In this document: in pieces, positions 1 through 8,404 of the stretch
How positions within the stretch are numbered: the first letter of the stretch is position 1
How the letters are laid out: each line of letters opens with the position of its first letter
Assembly (NCBI GenBank): GCA_046330395.1
Contig: JAXLSS010000001.1
Coordinates: 186,001-250,000 of the forward strand
Origin: Ga0077560 sp046330395
GTDB taxonomy: Bacteria; Actinomycetota; Thermoleophilia; Miltoncostaeales; Miltoncostaeaceae
Direction of reading: 5' to 3'
Length of the DNA: 64,000 nucleotides
Notes under the pieces: model-generated
Seen by the model: only the letters and a program-made list of their open reading frames with translations
What the model was told of the DNA's origin: nothing
Databases searched by the model: none
Program-made: the position numbers and the translations under genes

Positions 1-494
1 TCGGCGTCGGCGATGATGAACGGGCGGAAGTCCACCTCGGGGGTGGCGGCGCGCTCGGCGTCGGTCATCCGCGACCGGTTGTACTGCTGGTTGCGGTCGG
101 CGGTGAGCAGGGCCCGCACCAGGCCGGAGGCCTCGTTGGGCACCTGGCTCAGCGGGTAGCTGGCGAGGTCGGGACCCGGGTCCTCGTCCATCGAGCCCTT
201 GGCGGAGGTGGCCCAGCCGCCCAGGTAGATGCCCTCGATGCCGGCCCGCTTCATCTGCACCGCCTGCCCGGGCGAGTACGGCCCGAACGTGGTGATGGAG
301 GCCTTCTGCGAGAACAGCTCACGGAGCCGCTTGTAGAAGTCCTCGGCGGCCCGGCGGGCCACGGTGTAGTCGGTGTCGATCACGCCACGCTGTTCCACCA
401 CCTGTCGCGCGGTGTACAGCCGGGTGATCTCCTTGAAACGGTCCCCGTCCATGTATTGACGGGTGGCGCGGACATCGTCCTCAAACGCCGCCAT
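1..494 (-). CDS. aceA: Isocitrate lyase, N-terminal part (gene runs off the window)
   Basis: Only the first ~164 residues are present; the rest lies beyond position 1. The protein opens MAAFEDDVRATRQYMDG and contains a YSPGQAVQMKRAGIEGIYLGGW-like stretch, typical of the N-terminal barrel of isocitrate lyase, which cleaves isocitrate to glyoxylate and succinate in the glyoxylate shunt. The catalytic Cys loop is outside the window. The ATG at 494 follows a G-rich ribosome-binding site (GGGGGG, about 5 nt upstream). This implies growth on acetate or fatty acids. The family call is firm, but the subtype (short AceA or the longer actinobacterial AceAb form) cannot be decided from this fragment. 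Confidence 0.88.
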   Translation of the reverse strand, partial: MAAFEDDVRATRQYMDGDRFKEITRLYTARQVVEQRGVIDTDYTVARRAAEDFYKRLRELFSQKASITTFGPYSPGQAVQMKRAGIEGIYLGGWATSAKGSMDEDPGPDLASYPLSQVPNEASGLVRALLTADRNQQYNRSRMTDAERAATPEVDFRPFIIADA

Positions 495-851
495 GTGCTG
501 CCCCCCAAAGGTTGTTGCCCTGCGAGTGGGCGCGAGTGTAGGCCGCCCGGGGGGGTGGTGGAACCCCGCGGGGACGCCCAGGGCCGGCCATCACGCGTCC
601 GGGTGATTCGCGCCGATTGCAACAAGGTGGGGTGCGGGGCGCGGCCGCGGCGGCCGGGATCCCGCTGTGCGCCCAGATTCGCGGGCGGGAGGCGGCAACT
701 CGGGCGTTCGTGCCGTTCCTCACGAGACGTCCGAGCGCCGTCGCGCGCGCGTTGCGGCGACGCAGCCGGGGACGAACGTCACTGACACCGCCGGCGGGCG
801 GACCGTGAGTTTCCTCCATGCGGTCGGCCCGGACTAGGGCCGTCGGGCGGG
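495..851. other. Intergenic stretch without a recognisable gene
   Basis: This 357 bp lies between the divergent start of isocitrate lyase and the 3' end of the disrupted membrane gene. No open frame shows convincing protein character, and no tRNA, repeat or strong hairpin stands out. It must contain the aceA promoter, but no box could be assigned with confidence. Confidence 0.5.
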
Positions 852-1384
852 CTAGTGCCCGGCGCCGTACGACAGCAGCAGGAGGGGGGTGGCGAGCAGC
901 ACCAGCCCGGCCAGGCGGGGCCACCGCGGCGGCGCCACAGGATGAGCACCGCCGCGATGAGATCGACGGCGGCGAAGACGACGGGCCATCCCCACGGCAC
1001 GATGCCGCCCGTGCTGTACTCGGCAGCGCAGGAGTTGCGCGTAGTACGGGTCGAACGACGTACCGGGTGAGCGTCCACGCCGCGGTCGCGAGCATGGTCG
1101 CGGCCATCACCAGCGCGGCAACTCCACCGAGTGGCGCGGCGAATCCCCTGATGAGCATCAGGACGCCCGCACCGATGGACAGGAGGAGTCCGCCGCTGAC
1201 CAGCCAGGAGGGTGTCGGGCCCTGCGCGTCGGACCCCGCCGCGACCAGCCGCGCGGCGGTCAGCCCATCCAAAGACGCACAGCAACCACGCGGCCGTGAG
1301 GGCGAGAAGCGCCTGCACGATGAGGCCGTCACGGATCCGAGGGCCGAGGTGATCGACAGAGGGCGAGGGGGTGGCGGTGCTCAT
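852..1384 (-). pseudogene. Four-helix membrane protein gene broken by frameshifts
   Basis: Reading from the ATG at 1384, the N-terminus and first helix (IVQALLALTAAWLLCVFG) are in one frame. Helices two and three (WLVSGGLLLSIGAGVLMLI, VAALVMAATMLATAAWTL) continue in a second frame, the fourth (GWPVVFAAVDLIAAVLILW) returns to the first, and the C-terminus (LLATPLLLLSYGAGH, stop at 852) is in a third. Joined, they give a plausible protein of about 177 residues with four transmembrane segments. No family was recognised. Because the pieces still look like good protein, the breaks are recent mutations or sequence errors; the next gene on the + strand is damaged in the same way. Confidence 0.55.
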
Positions 1385-1481
1385 GGGCCCCGTCTGAGCA
1401 TTGCGCTTTCCAGTCTACCGCGACTGGGAAGCCCACCTCGCAACAGGAAAACACTTGCAAAACTGCAACTTCCCGAGGGAG

Positions 1482-1546
1482 TGGAGCATAGCGGAATCGA
1501 ACCGCTGACCTCCCGGTGCATCCGCGTCCAGGCCAGAGCACGCCCC
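1482..1546 (-). tRNA. Degenerate tRNA-like sequence (tRNA-Ala-like 3' half)
   Basis: On the minus strand the sequence ends with a perfect T-arm (AGCGG, loop TTCGATT, CCGCT) and an acceptor half ATGCTCC plus A. This pairs with GGGGCGT at 1546-1540 using two G-U wobbles. Between these arms only about 28 nt remain, too few for complete D and anticodon arms, and the total is about 65 nt instead of 73-76. TGC or GCA could be the anticodon remnant, but T33 and the 5' half of the anticodon stem are not in place. It is either a decayed tRNA or one damaged by the same indels that affect its neighbours. Confidence 0.4.
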
Positions 1547-1606
1547 GGGCCGCACCATGCTAGCGCGCACCGTGCGGCTGGGCCACCCCGGGGTCCGCTA
1601 CCCTGG

Positions 1607-2325
1607 ATGGCCGTGTTCGACCTCCACTGCCACCTGCTGCCCGGAATCGACGACGGCCCGGACACCCTGGCCGGCTCGCTGGCTATGGCGCGGGCGGCCG
1701 TGGCCGACGGCATCACCACCGTCACGTGCACCCCGCACATGATCCGGCAGTACCCCACCGCCCCCGAGGACGTGCACCGGGCCGTGGACGAGTTCCGGGA
1801 CGCTGCGGGAGGAGGACATCCCGCTCCGGGTGCTGCCCGGCGGCGAGATCAGCCTGGAGTGGCTGCCGCGCATGAGCGACGACGACCTGCGCGCCGCCAG
1901 CCTGGGCGGCACGGGGCGCTGGCTGCTGCTGGAGGTGCCCTTCCAGGGGTGGCCCATCCAGCTGCCGCGCGTGCTGGACGGCCTGGAGCTGCGGGGGTTC
2001 GGCGTGGTGCTGGCGCACCCCGAGCGCAAGGCCAGCGCAGACGGCACCCGACCGCATGCGCGACATCGTGGGCCGGGGGGCGCTGGTGGCAGCTCACCGC
2101 CTCCAGCCTCACCGGCGACCACGGGCGCCCGCGCGAAGGCGGTGGCGGGGGAGGCGCTGCTGCGCAACGGCATGGTGCACGTGCTGGCCACCGACGCCCA
2201 CTCGGCCGACTGGCGGCCCCTCGGTGCTGAGCGCCGGTCGAGGCGGCGGCCAGGTGCTGCGCACACGGCCGGAGGCCATCGAGTGGATGGTGGACGAGGT
2301 GCCGCGCACCCATCGCCGCGGGTGA
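1607..2325 (+). pseudogene. PHP-type tyrosine phosphatase (CpsB/YwqE family), multiply frameshifted
   Basis: The start reads MAVFDLHCHLLPGIDDGPD and carries the HxH, IDDG and TPHM metal-binding motifs of CpsB/CapC/YwqE phosphatases, which act on exopolysaccharide tyrosine kinases. The frame changes near 1800, near 2045, near 2095, near 2130 and near 2220, yet each piece matches the expected order: VLPGGEISLEWLPRM, LLLEVPFQGWPIQL, MRDIVGRGALV, QLTASSLTGDHG, VHVLATDAHS. Restored length is about 240 residues, normal for the family. No single ORF covers it. Conservation inside every segment argues for very recent decay or for consensus errors rather than an old pseudogene. Confidence 0.7.
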
Positions 2326-2390
2326 CGCAGGCGGCCGCCGTGGCCGGTGCCGGGCGCGGCGGGCCGTCGCCACGCCTCCGGGGATCGCGC

Positions 2391-5006
2391 CTAGGACGCC
2401 CTGAGACGGGCGAACTGCCCGTCCAGGCGGGTCTCCACCTCGTCCGGGGGTTGGGGGCGCCCCAGGTAGAACCCCTGCACCAGCCCGCAGTTGAGCTTGT
2501 CCAGGGCCTCCAGTTGCTCCTGGGTCTCCACGCCCTCCGCCACCGTGGTGAGCTGCAGGGAGCGCGCGAGGGACACCACGCTGCGCACCAGCGGTGAGTC
2601 GGTGGTGGGGCTGAGCTCCTGGATGAAGGTGCGGTCGATCTTCACGCTGGTCACCGGGAAGTGGCGCAGGTAGGCCAGCGAGCTGTAGCCGGTGCCGAAG
2701 TCGTCGATGGCCAGGCCAACGCCGATGGAGCGCAGGCTGTCGAGCATGTCGGTGCTGGAGGCGTGCTCCACCATCACCGACTCGGTGATCTCGAGGGTCA
2801 CCAGCCGCGGCGGGATGCCGTTGGCCGCGAGGGCGTTGGCCACGTCGTCCATCAGGCCCGGGTCGCGCAGCTGCACCCCGGACACGTTGATGTTCATGGT
2901 GAGCTCGCTGCCCCAGCGCCGATTCCATTCGCCCAGCTGTCGGCACGCCTCGTGCAGCACCCAGCGTCCCAGCTCGCCGATGAGCCCGCTCTCCTCCGCA
3001 CCCGGGATGAACTCCACGGGGCTCACCAGGCCCCGCTCCGGGTGGTCCCAGCGGATGAGCGCCTCGAACCCGCGCAGGCCCCCCTGCGCCAGATCGTGGA
3101 TGGGCTGGTACTCCAGCCGGAACTGCCGCTGGCGCAGGGCCTCCGGCAGGTCCACCTTGATCTCCAGGCGCTTGTGGGCCACATCGCGCAGCGAGTCCTC
3201 GAACATGGCCACCTGGCCCTTGCCCGCCGACTTCGCGCTGTACATGGCGATGTCGGCGTCACCCAGGAGGGTCTCCACGGTGCTGTCCAGGGCGGCCATG
3301 GCCACGCCCGCGCTGGCCCGTACCGACAGGTCCTTGTCCAGCACCCGCAGGGGCATGTGCAGCATCTCCAGCGCGCGCAGCGCCAGGCCCCGGGCGTCGC
3401 CGGGGCCGTGCAGGTTCTCCAGCAGCAGCGCGAACTCGTCGCCGCCCAGGCGCGCCACGGTGTCCGAGTCACGCACGCACGTGCGCAGCCGCTCGCCCAC
3501 CCCCATCAGCAGGCGGTCGCCGGCGCCGTGCCCCATGCCGTCGTTGACGGCCTTGAAGTCGTCCAGGTCGATGAACACCACCGCGATGTGCTCCTCGGTG
3601 TGCCGTCGCAGACGCGCCAGGGCGTGGTGCACGCGGTCCATGAACAGCGCGCGGTTGGCCAGGCCCGTGAGGTCGTCGTGGAACGCCCGGCGCTCCAGCT
3701 GGGCCTCCAGCTCCCGGCGCACGGTGACGTCGCGCAGCGTCATCACCAACGCGTCCACCGCCGGGTTCTCGGTGAGGTTGATCAGCGTGCCCTCCAGCGC
3801 CCGGTCGTGCGTGCGGCACTCCACGGGCAGGGGCACGTCGGGGCTGGCGCGCAGGGCCGCGGTGAGCTTCTGGGTGAGCGCCTCGCGGTCCTCGGGATGG
3901 AAATGGGACACCGCGGCCGTGCCCGCCAGCTCGGTGTCCCACAGCTGCTGCGCGGCGGGGCTGCCGAACGTGATCTGCAGGCGGCGGTCCACCAGCAGGA
4001 TGGAGTCGGCCGAGTGGTGGATCAGCGAGGACAGGCGCTCCTCACCGCGGCTCTTCTCCATCCGGCGCGTGCGGCCAAGCAGGCCGTAGAGGCGCACGGC
4101 CACCAGCAGCATCACGCCGGCCGACACCGCGATGCTCACCGTGGGCGTGTTGAACCCGAGGATGTGCAGCGAGCGGAACTGGTACACCAGCACGCCAAGT
4201 GGCAGCAGCACGGACCCCACCACCGCGGTGAGCCGCCCGCGCTCGATCCCGTAGTTCTCGCGGTACTCCTGGGGCGGGTTGGCCGCGCTGGGGTGCAGCC
4301 CCGCGCTGCCCAGCAGCAGGTACCCGAACAGCCATGAGGTGTCCACCCATGAGCCGTCGTGGTAGGCGCTGTGCAGGTCCAACCAGGAGAACGACAGGTC
4401 GGCGATGAGCGTGAAGAGGATGCCGGCCGTGTAGAGCATGCTGGCCGTCGTGCGCGCCCCGCGGTGCAGCACCAGGCGCAGCACCAGCACGATCACCAGC
4501 AGGTCCATCAGCGGGTAGGCGATGGTGAACAGGCGCGCCGCCAGGCTCTCGTTGGAGGCGTGCGTCACCGGCTCGACGATGGTGACCCACATCCCCAGGC
4601 CCGCGATCAGCGCCACCATGCCTGCGTCCAGCCAGGCGGAGCGGTCGGGCTCGCCGCCTCCGCGGGCCAGCAGCACCGAGGTGAGGCCCAGGGGCAGGTA
4701 GGAGGAGACGAACACCACGTCGGCCACCGACGGGTACGGGCTGAGCCCCAGCATGTCCAGCGTGGTCCAGATCGTCTCGCCCACGAAGAAGCCCGCCAGG
4801 GCGATGGCGAGCGCCAGCCAGGGGCCGCGCCGCACGCGCCACATGCGCACGGCGCCCATGATGGCGGCCGCGGCGGCCACGCCCACCGGGAGGTTGAACA
4901 GCAGCACGCGCCCGACGATGTGGAACGGCAGCACCCCGTAGGCGACGGCAAGTGCCATCGCCACCATCACCACGATGGCCCACCCGCGGGGGAAACGGTC
5001 CCTCAT
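2391..5006 (-). CDS. Membrane GGDEF-EAL c-di-GMP turnover protein with PAS domain
   Basis: This 871-residue protein has about nine hydrophobic helices in residues 1-310, a PAS-like region at about 325-430, a GGDEF domain and an EAL domain. The GGDEF motif is intact at 521-525, with the RxxD inhibitory site at 512-515, so diguanylate cyclase activity is possible. The EAL domain is also complete: EAL at 648-650, NVS, EITES, DDFGTGYSS at about 768 and KID at about 789. Either or both activities may be real. The N-terminal sensor matches no domain I can name. The ATG at 5006 has no Shine-Dalgarno sequence and lies 8 nt after a sigma-28-like box, which suggests a leaderless message. It lies 67 nt downstream of the ybjQ-like gene on the same strand. 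Confidence 0.93.
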   Translation of the reverse strand: MRDRFPRGWAIVVMVAMALAVAYGVLPFHIVGRVLLFNLPVGVAAAAAIMGAVRMWRVRRGPWLALAIALAGFFVGETIWTTLDMLGLSPYPSVADVVFVSSYLPLGLTSVLLARGGGEPDRSAWLDAGMVALIAGLGMWVTIVEPVTHASNESLAARLFTIAYPLMDLLVIVLVLRLVLHRGARTTASMLYTAGILFTLIADLSFSWLDLHSAYHDGSWVDTSWLFGYLLLGSAGLHPSAANPPQEYRENYGIERGRLTAVVGSVLLPLGVLVYQFRSLHILGFNTPTVSIAVSAGVMLLVAVRLYGLLGRTRRMEKSRGEERLSSLIHHSADSILLVDRRLQITFGSPAAQQLWDTELAGTAAVSHFHPEDREALTQKLTAALRASPDVPLPVECRTHDRALEGTLINLTENPAVDALVMTLRDVTVRRELEAQLERRAFHDDLTGLANRALFMDRVHHALARLRRHTEEHIAVVFIDLDDFKAVNDGMGHGAGDRLLMGVGERLRTCVRDSDTVARLGGDEFALLLENLHGPGDARGLALRALEMLHMPLRVLDKDLSVRASAGVAMAALDSTVETLLGDADIAMYSAKSAGKGQVAMFEDSLRDVAHKRLEIKVDLPEALRQRQFRLEYQPIHDLAQGGLRGFEALIRWDHPERGLVSPVEFIPGAEESGLIGELGRWVLHEACRQLGEWNRRWGSELTMNINVSGVQLRDPGLMDDVANALAANGIPPRLVTLEITESVMVEHASSTDMLDSLRSIGVGLAIDDFGTGYSSLAYLRHFPVTSVKIDRTFIQELSPTTDSPLVRSVVSLARSLQLTTVAEGVETQEQLEALDKLNCGLVQGFYLGRPQPPDEVETRLDGQFARLRAS

Positions 5007-5014
5007 AGGTCAAT

Positions 5015-5042
5015 TCATCGGGTGAGACCCCCGACGAATTGA
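5015..5042 (-). promoter_or_regulatory. Sigma-28-like promoter and palindrome before the GGDEF-EAL gene
   Basis: On the minus strand TCAATTC (5042-5036), a 13-base spacer and CCCGATGA (5022-5015) resemble the FliA/WhiG consensus TAAA-N15-GCCGATAA; the start codon follows after 8 nt. The same bases form a near-perfect inverted repeat (5010-5042, two 7-base TCAATTC/GAATTGA arms plus TCGGG/CCCGA with one mismatch), so the site could also be an operator or the end of the upstream transcript. Confidence 0.4.
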
Positions 5043-5073
5043 GGTTTCCGGGCCGGCGCCCCGGCGCCGCGCC

Positions 5074-5412
5074 CTACTGCTCGGCCACCACCACCACCGC
5101 GGTGCCGTAGGCCGCGACCTCGTTGAGCACCTCGCCGATGTCCCCGGTGTCGAACCGCATGGCCAGCACCGCGTTGCACCCCGCCTCCGCGGCCGCCTCG
5201 CGCAGCCGCTGCACGGCCTCATCGCGGGTCTCGCTGAGCAGCTTGGTGTAGCCGCGGGCCTCGCCGCCCACCAGGGTGCGCAGCGACGCGCCGATGTTGC
5301 TGAACAGGTTGCGGGCCCGCACGGTGAGCCCGAACACCTCGCCGTGCACCCGCACCACGCGGTGCCCGGGGATGTCGTTGGTGGTCACCACGATGACGTC
5401 TGAGGCGGACAT
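5074..5412 (-). CDS. YbjQ family (UPF0145) protein
   Basis: At 112 residues this is the full length of the YbjQ/UPF0145 family. The protein opens with VIVVTTNDIPGHRVVRVHGEVFG and carries the family segments ARNLFSNIGASLRTLVGGE and GYTKLL near residues 32-58, then AGCNAVLAMRFDTGDIG. Members form small ring-like oligomers with a heavy-metal-binding-like fold; the function is unknown. The ATG at 5412 lies 15 nt after the stop of the epimerase gene, so the two probably share a transcript. No signal peptide or membrane segment is present, so the protein should be cytosolic. Confidence 0.9.
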   Translation of the reverse strand: MSASDVIVVTTNDIPGHRVVRVHGEVFGLTVRARNLFSNIGASLRTLVGGEARGYTKLLSETRDEAVQRLREAAAEAGCNAVLAMRFDTGDIGEVLNEVAAYGTAVVVVAEQ

Positions 5413-5427
5413 GGCGGTCTCTGGCTC

Positions 5428-6399
5428 CTAGGCGGGGATGTTGACGTCGAGGAACCCCGGCGGCCGGCCGCCCGGGTCCTGGCGCTGCCGGGCGATGGCG
5501 CGGTAGGTGGCCTTCAGGCCCTCCGCCAGCGGCGTCTGCGGTGTCCAGTCCAGCAGCCGCCCGGCCAGGTCGTTGGCCAGCGCGCTGCGCTGCAGCTCTC
5601 CCAGCCGCGCCGGCTGCAGGTCGGGCTGCAGCTCGCACCCGAGCCCCTCCAGCAGGTCCAGCACGGTCACCTCGGCCCCCGCGCCGATGTTGATGGTGGC
5701 TCCTGCAGGGCCGCGCTCGCCCGCCGCCATGAAGGCGCGCGCAACGTCGCCCACGTACACGTAGTCGCGGGTCTGCAGGCCGTCGCCGAACACCTTGGGC
5801 GCCACGCGGTCCAGCATCCGGCCGCTGAAGATGGCCACCACGCCGGCCTCACCGTGCGGGTCCTGGCGCGGCCCGTACACGTTGCCCAGCCGCAGCACCG
5901 TCACGTCCAGCCCGTACAGGCGGCCGTACAGGCCGCAGTACCCCTCGGCGGCCATCTTGCTCATGCCGTAGTGCGACATGGGCCGGGTCTCGGAGGTCTC
6001 CGGGGTGGGCACGGGCAGGCCCTCGTACTCGCCGTACCCGGCGCCGCCGGTGCTGGCGAACACCACCTTGGCCCCCGCGGCGCGGGCGGCCTCCAGCACG
6101 TTGAGGGTGCCGATGACGTTGACGGAGGCGTCGAACCCGGGGTCCTCGATGGCCTTGCGGACGTCGGCCTGGGCCGCCAGGTGGAAGATCACCGCGGGGC
6201 GCACGCGCTGCGCCAGGGCCACCATGCCGGCCTGATCCCGGATGTCCATCTCGTGGAACGTGGCCGTGGGCGGCAGCTTGGCGCGCGTGCCGTTGGACAG
6301 GTCGTCCACCACGTGCACGTCGCGTCCCTGCGCCAGCAGCGCGTCGGCGAGATTGGATCCGATGAAACCGGCGCCGCCGGTGACGATGGCTGAGCTCAC
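5428..6399 (-). CDS. NAD-dependent epimerase/dehydratase (UDP-glucose 4-epimerase-like)
   Basis: This 323-residue extended short-chain dehydrogenase has the nucleotide-binding motif VTGGAGFIGSNL at residues 6-17, HLAAQADVRKA, the catalytic YxxxK (HYGMSKMAAEG, near 148) and LRLGNVYGPRQDPHGEAGVV. This pattern is typical of UDP-sugar 4-epimerases that feed cell-wall or exopolysaccharide synthesis. The GTG at 6399 was chosen because AGGGGG lies 5 nt upstream and the dinucleotide motif follows at once; the frame extends further but without protein character. Substrate specificity cannot be read from the sequence. The ybjQ-like gene follows 15 nt downstream. Confidence 0.9.
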   Translation of the reverse strand: MSSAIVTGGAGFIGSNLADALLAQGRDVHVVDDLSNGTRAKLPPTATFHEMDIRDQAGMVALAQRVRPAVIFHLAAQADVRKAIEDPGFDASVNVIGTLNVLEAARAAGAKVVFASTGGAGYGEYEGLPVPTPETSETRPMSHYGMSKMAAEGYCGLYGRLYGLDVTVLRLGNVYGPRQDPHGEAGVVAIFSGRMLDRVAPKVFGDGLQTRDYVYVGDVARAFMAAGERGPAGATINIGAGAEVTVLDLLEGLGCELQPDLQPARLGELQRSALANDLAGRLLDWTPQTPLAEGLKATYRAIARQRQDPGGRPPGFLDVNIPA

Positions 6400-6507
6400 T
6401 CGGCCCCCTGGTAGCCTCGATGCGGGGCGGCCGGGTGCCACCCAAACCAAGCCAGTGTTGCTCACAAACGCAACCGTCACAACACACCGATCGGCGAGGA
6501 TGCGCGC

Positions 6508-6693
6508 ATGAGTCCAGGCACACCACCCGAGGGGGGTCCGCGGCCGGGGGTGTACGCGCGGCTGCGGGTCGAGGCCCAGCGCAGCACCGAACCCCTGCGA
6601 CCCGGCCGATGGGTCCGCTGGGCGGGCTGGGTGATCATCGCCGGAGTGGCCGCAGGTGTGGCGGCCACGGCGCTGCGGGTGCACCCGTGGTGA
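6508..6693 (+). CDS. Small single-helix membrane protein, first gene of the tmk-holB operon
   Basis: This 61-residue protein has a proline-rich N-terminus, a basic middle and one transmembrane helix near residues 38-57 (VRWAGWVIIAGVAAGVAATAL). No family was recognised. Its stop codon overlaps the GTG start of tmk by 4 bp (GTGA), so translation of the two is probably coupled. That overlap, and the repetition of the same overlap through the operon, is the main reason to accept this short gene. Its position ahead of DNA-synthesis genes gives no clear functional hint. Confidence 0.6.
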   Translation: MSPGTPPEGGPRPGVYARLRVEAQRSTEPLRPGRWVRWAGWVIIAGVAAGVAATALRVHPW

Positions 6694-7304
6694 ACAACCG
6701 GTTCATCAGCTTCGAGGGCCTGGACGGCTGCGGGAAGAGCACCCAGGCGCGGCTGCTGGCGACCGCGTTGCGCGCCCGGGGGCTGCGCGTGGTCGAGGCG
6801 CGGGAGCCGGGTGGCACGCCGCTTGGCGACGCCCTGCGGGGCCTGCTGCTGCACGCCCACGGGGGGCGGGTGGCCCCCGCCGCCGAGATCCACCTGTTCG
6901 CGGCCTCGCGCGCCCAGCTGGTGGCCGACGTCATCGGCCCCGCCCTGGAGGAGGGCGCGTGGGTGGTGTGCGACCGGTTCGTGGACTCCTCGCTGGCCTA
7001 CCAGGGCGCGGCCCGCGGGTTCGGGGTGGACGCGGTGTGGCAGGCCAACCTCACGGCGGTGGACGGCTGCATGCCCGGCACCACGTTCCTGGTGGAGCTG
7101 CCCCCGCAGGAGGCCCAGCACCGGCGGGTGGGCGGCGGCGACGACCGCATCGAGGCGGAGGGGCTGGCCCTGCAGCGCGAGGTGCAGGCCGGGTACCGGG
7201 AGCTGGTGCGCCGGTTCCCCGAGCGCATCGTCATGGTTGACGGCATGGGTGATCCGGACGACGTGCACCGGCGGGTGCTGGCCGCCCTGGACGCGCGGGC
7301 GTGA
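6690..7304 (+). CDS. tmk: Thymidylate kinase
   Basis: This 204-residue protein phosphorylates dTMP to dTDP. It begins NNRFISFEGLDGCGKSTQAR, a P-loop typical of thymidylate kinase. The DR(Y/F)xxS motif appears as CDRFVDSSLAYQG near residue 95, and REPGGTPLGDALRGLLL is the substrate-binding region. The GTG start at 6690 overlaps the upstream stop, and the stop overlaps the holB GTG start, each by 4 bp. The tmk-holB pairing is common in bacteria and supports both calls. Confidence 0.96.
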   Translation: MNNRFISFEGLDGCGKSTQARLLATALRARGLRVVEAREPGGTPLGDALRGLLLHAHGGRVAPAAEIHLFAASRAQLVADVIGPALEEGAWVVCDRFVDSSLAYQGAARGFGVDAVWQANLTAVDGCMPGTTFLVELPPQEAQHRRVGGGDDRIEAEGLALQREVQAGYRELVRRFPERIVMVDGMGDPDDVHRRVLAALDARA

Positions 7305-8404
7305 TCGACATCCCCGACCAGCCGCTGGCGCGGATGGTGCTGGCGGGCGCACTGGCGCACGGCCGGGTGCCGCAGCAGTTCCTGTTCTCGGGCCCCGCGG
7401 GCACGGGTAAGCGCCGCGCGGCCGCCGCCGTGGCCCGCCACCTCATCGGCATCGACCCCGCGGCTGACCCGGGGCGGGCGTCGCTCGACCTGTCGGTGGT
7501 GCGGGCCTCCGGGGCGCAGATCCTGGTGGAGGACCTGGAGGACGCGCTGCGCGACCTGGCCACCCGCCCCGTGGTGGGACGCTGCCGCGTGGCCATCGTG
7601 GAGGGCGCCGAGCGCCTGCGCGACGTGGCGGGCAACCGCATCCTCAAGCCCCTGGAGGAGCCGCCGCCGGGCTCGCACGTGATCCTGGTGACCGACCGGC
7701 CCGAGGACCTGCTGCCCACCATCCGCTCCCGGTGCGTGCCGGTGCCGTTCCGCACGCCGGGGTGGCGCACCGTGGCGGGGCACCTGCGCGACCGCGGCGT
7801 GGACGCGGAGCTGGCCGAGTCGATGGCCCGCGCCGAGGGGCCCATGGCGCTTGCGGGCGACGGTTTCCACCGCTCCATGCGGGAGGTGGGGATGCAGATG
7901 GGGCTGGGCATCCTGGAGGGCGGCCGCTCGGGGCGCCGCATGGTGGACGAGGCCCAGGCCCGCATGGAGGCCGCCGCCGCCGACCACCCCTCGCCCGAGC
8001 TGGTGGAGCTGCGACGCGCCGCCGCGGAGCTGGAGGGCAAGCGCGGCGGCAAGACCGCCGCCAAGCGCGCCGACGACCAGCAGAAGCGTGAGCGGCGACG
8101 CATGATCAACGACGGGTGGGAGGCGGTGATGGGGGGCGCCGCCGCGGTGGTGGCCGACGGCCTGGCGGTGGCCGTGGGCTCGCCGGGCACGGTGCGCCAT
8201 CGGCACCTCACCGACCGCATCACCCGCGCCGCCGCACCGGCGGCGTTCTGCGAACGGGCCATCGCGGAGCTGGAGGCCACGCGCGCCGACCTGCAGCTCA
8301 ACCCCACGGTGGACGTGGCCGTGCAGACGATGCTGGTGCGCATCGAGATGGCGCGCCACGGCGAGCGCGTGCCGCTGGTGCATCCGGGCCGCCTGCCCTG
8401 GTGA
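7301..8404 (+). CDS. holB: DNA polymerase III subunit delta' (clamp-loader component)
   Basis: This 367-residue AAA+ family protein has the P-loop GPAGTGKRRAAAAV near residue 31, a sensor region RVAIVEGAERL, the typical RILKPLEEPPPGSHVILVT (usually NALLKTLEEPP) and the TIRSRC arginine-finger motif. These are hallmarks of delta' and gamma/tau clamp-loader subunits. The four-cysteine zinc module found in many relatives is missing; that position reads DLSVVRASG. A charged segment near residue 240 (KRGGKTAAKRADDQQKRERRR) is probably surface-exposed. Both ends overlap neighbouring genes by 4 bp. It acts in replisome clamp loading. Confidence 0.9.
   Translation: MIDIPDQPLARMVLAGALAHGRVPQQFLFSGPAGTGKRRAAAAVARHLIGIDPAADPGRASLDLSVVRASGAQILVEDLEDALRDLATRPVVGRCRVAIVEGAERLRDVAGNRILKPLEEPPPGSHVILVTDRPEDLLPTIRSRCVPVPFRTPGWRTVAGHLRDRGVDAELAESMARAEGPMALAGDGFHRSMREVGMQMGLGILEGGRSGRRMVDEAQARMEAAAADHPSPELVELRRAAAELEGKRGGKTAAKRADDQQKRERRRMINDGWEAVMGGAAAVVADGLAVAVGSPGTVRHRHLTDRITRAAAPAAFCERAIAELEATRADLQLNPTVDVAVQTMLVRIEMARHGERVPLVHPGRLPW

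Noticed and set aside
818..2230. Long + strand frame covering the membrane-protein region and the start of the phosphatase
   Set aside because: Only the part after about 1607 has real protein character; the first ~260 codons are the antisense shadow of the membrane protein and noncoding sequence.
2661..4337. 558-codon + strand frame inside the GGDEF-EAL gene
   Set aside because: It is a mirror of the coding strand with GC-rich shadow composition (many Q, H, V, R) and no motifs.
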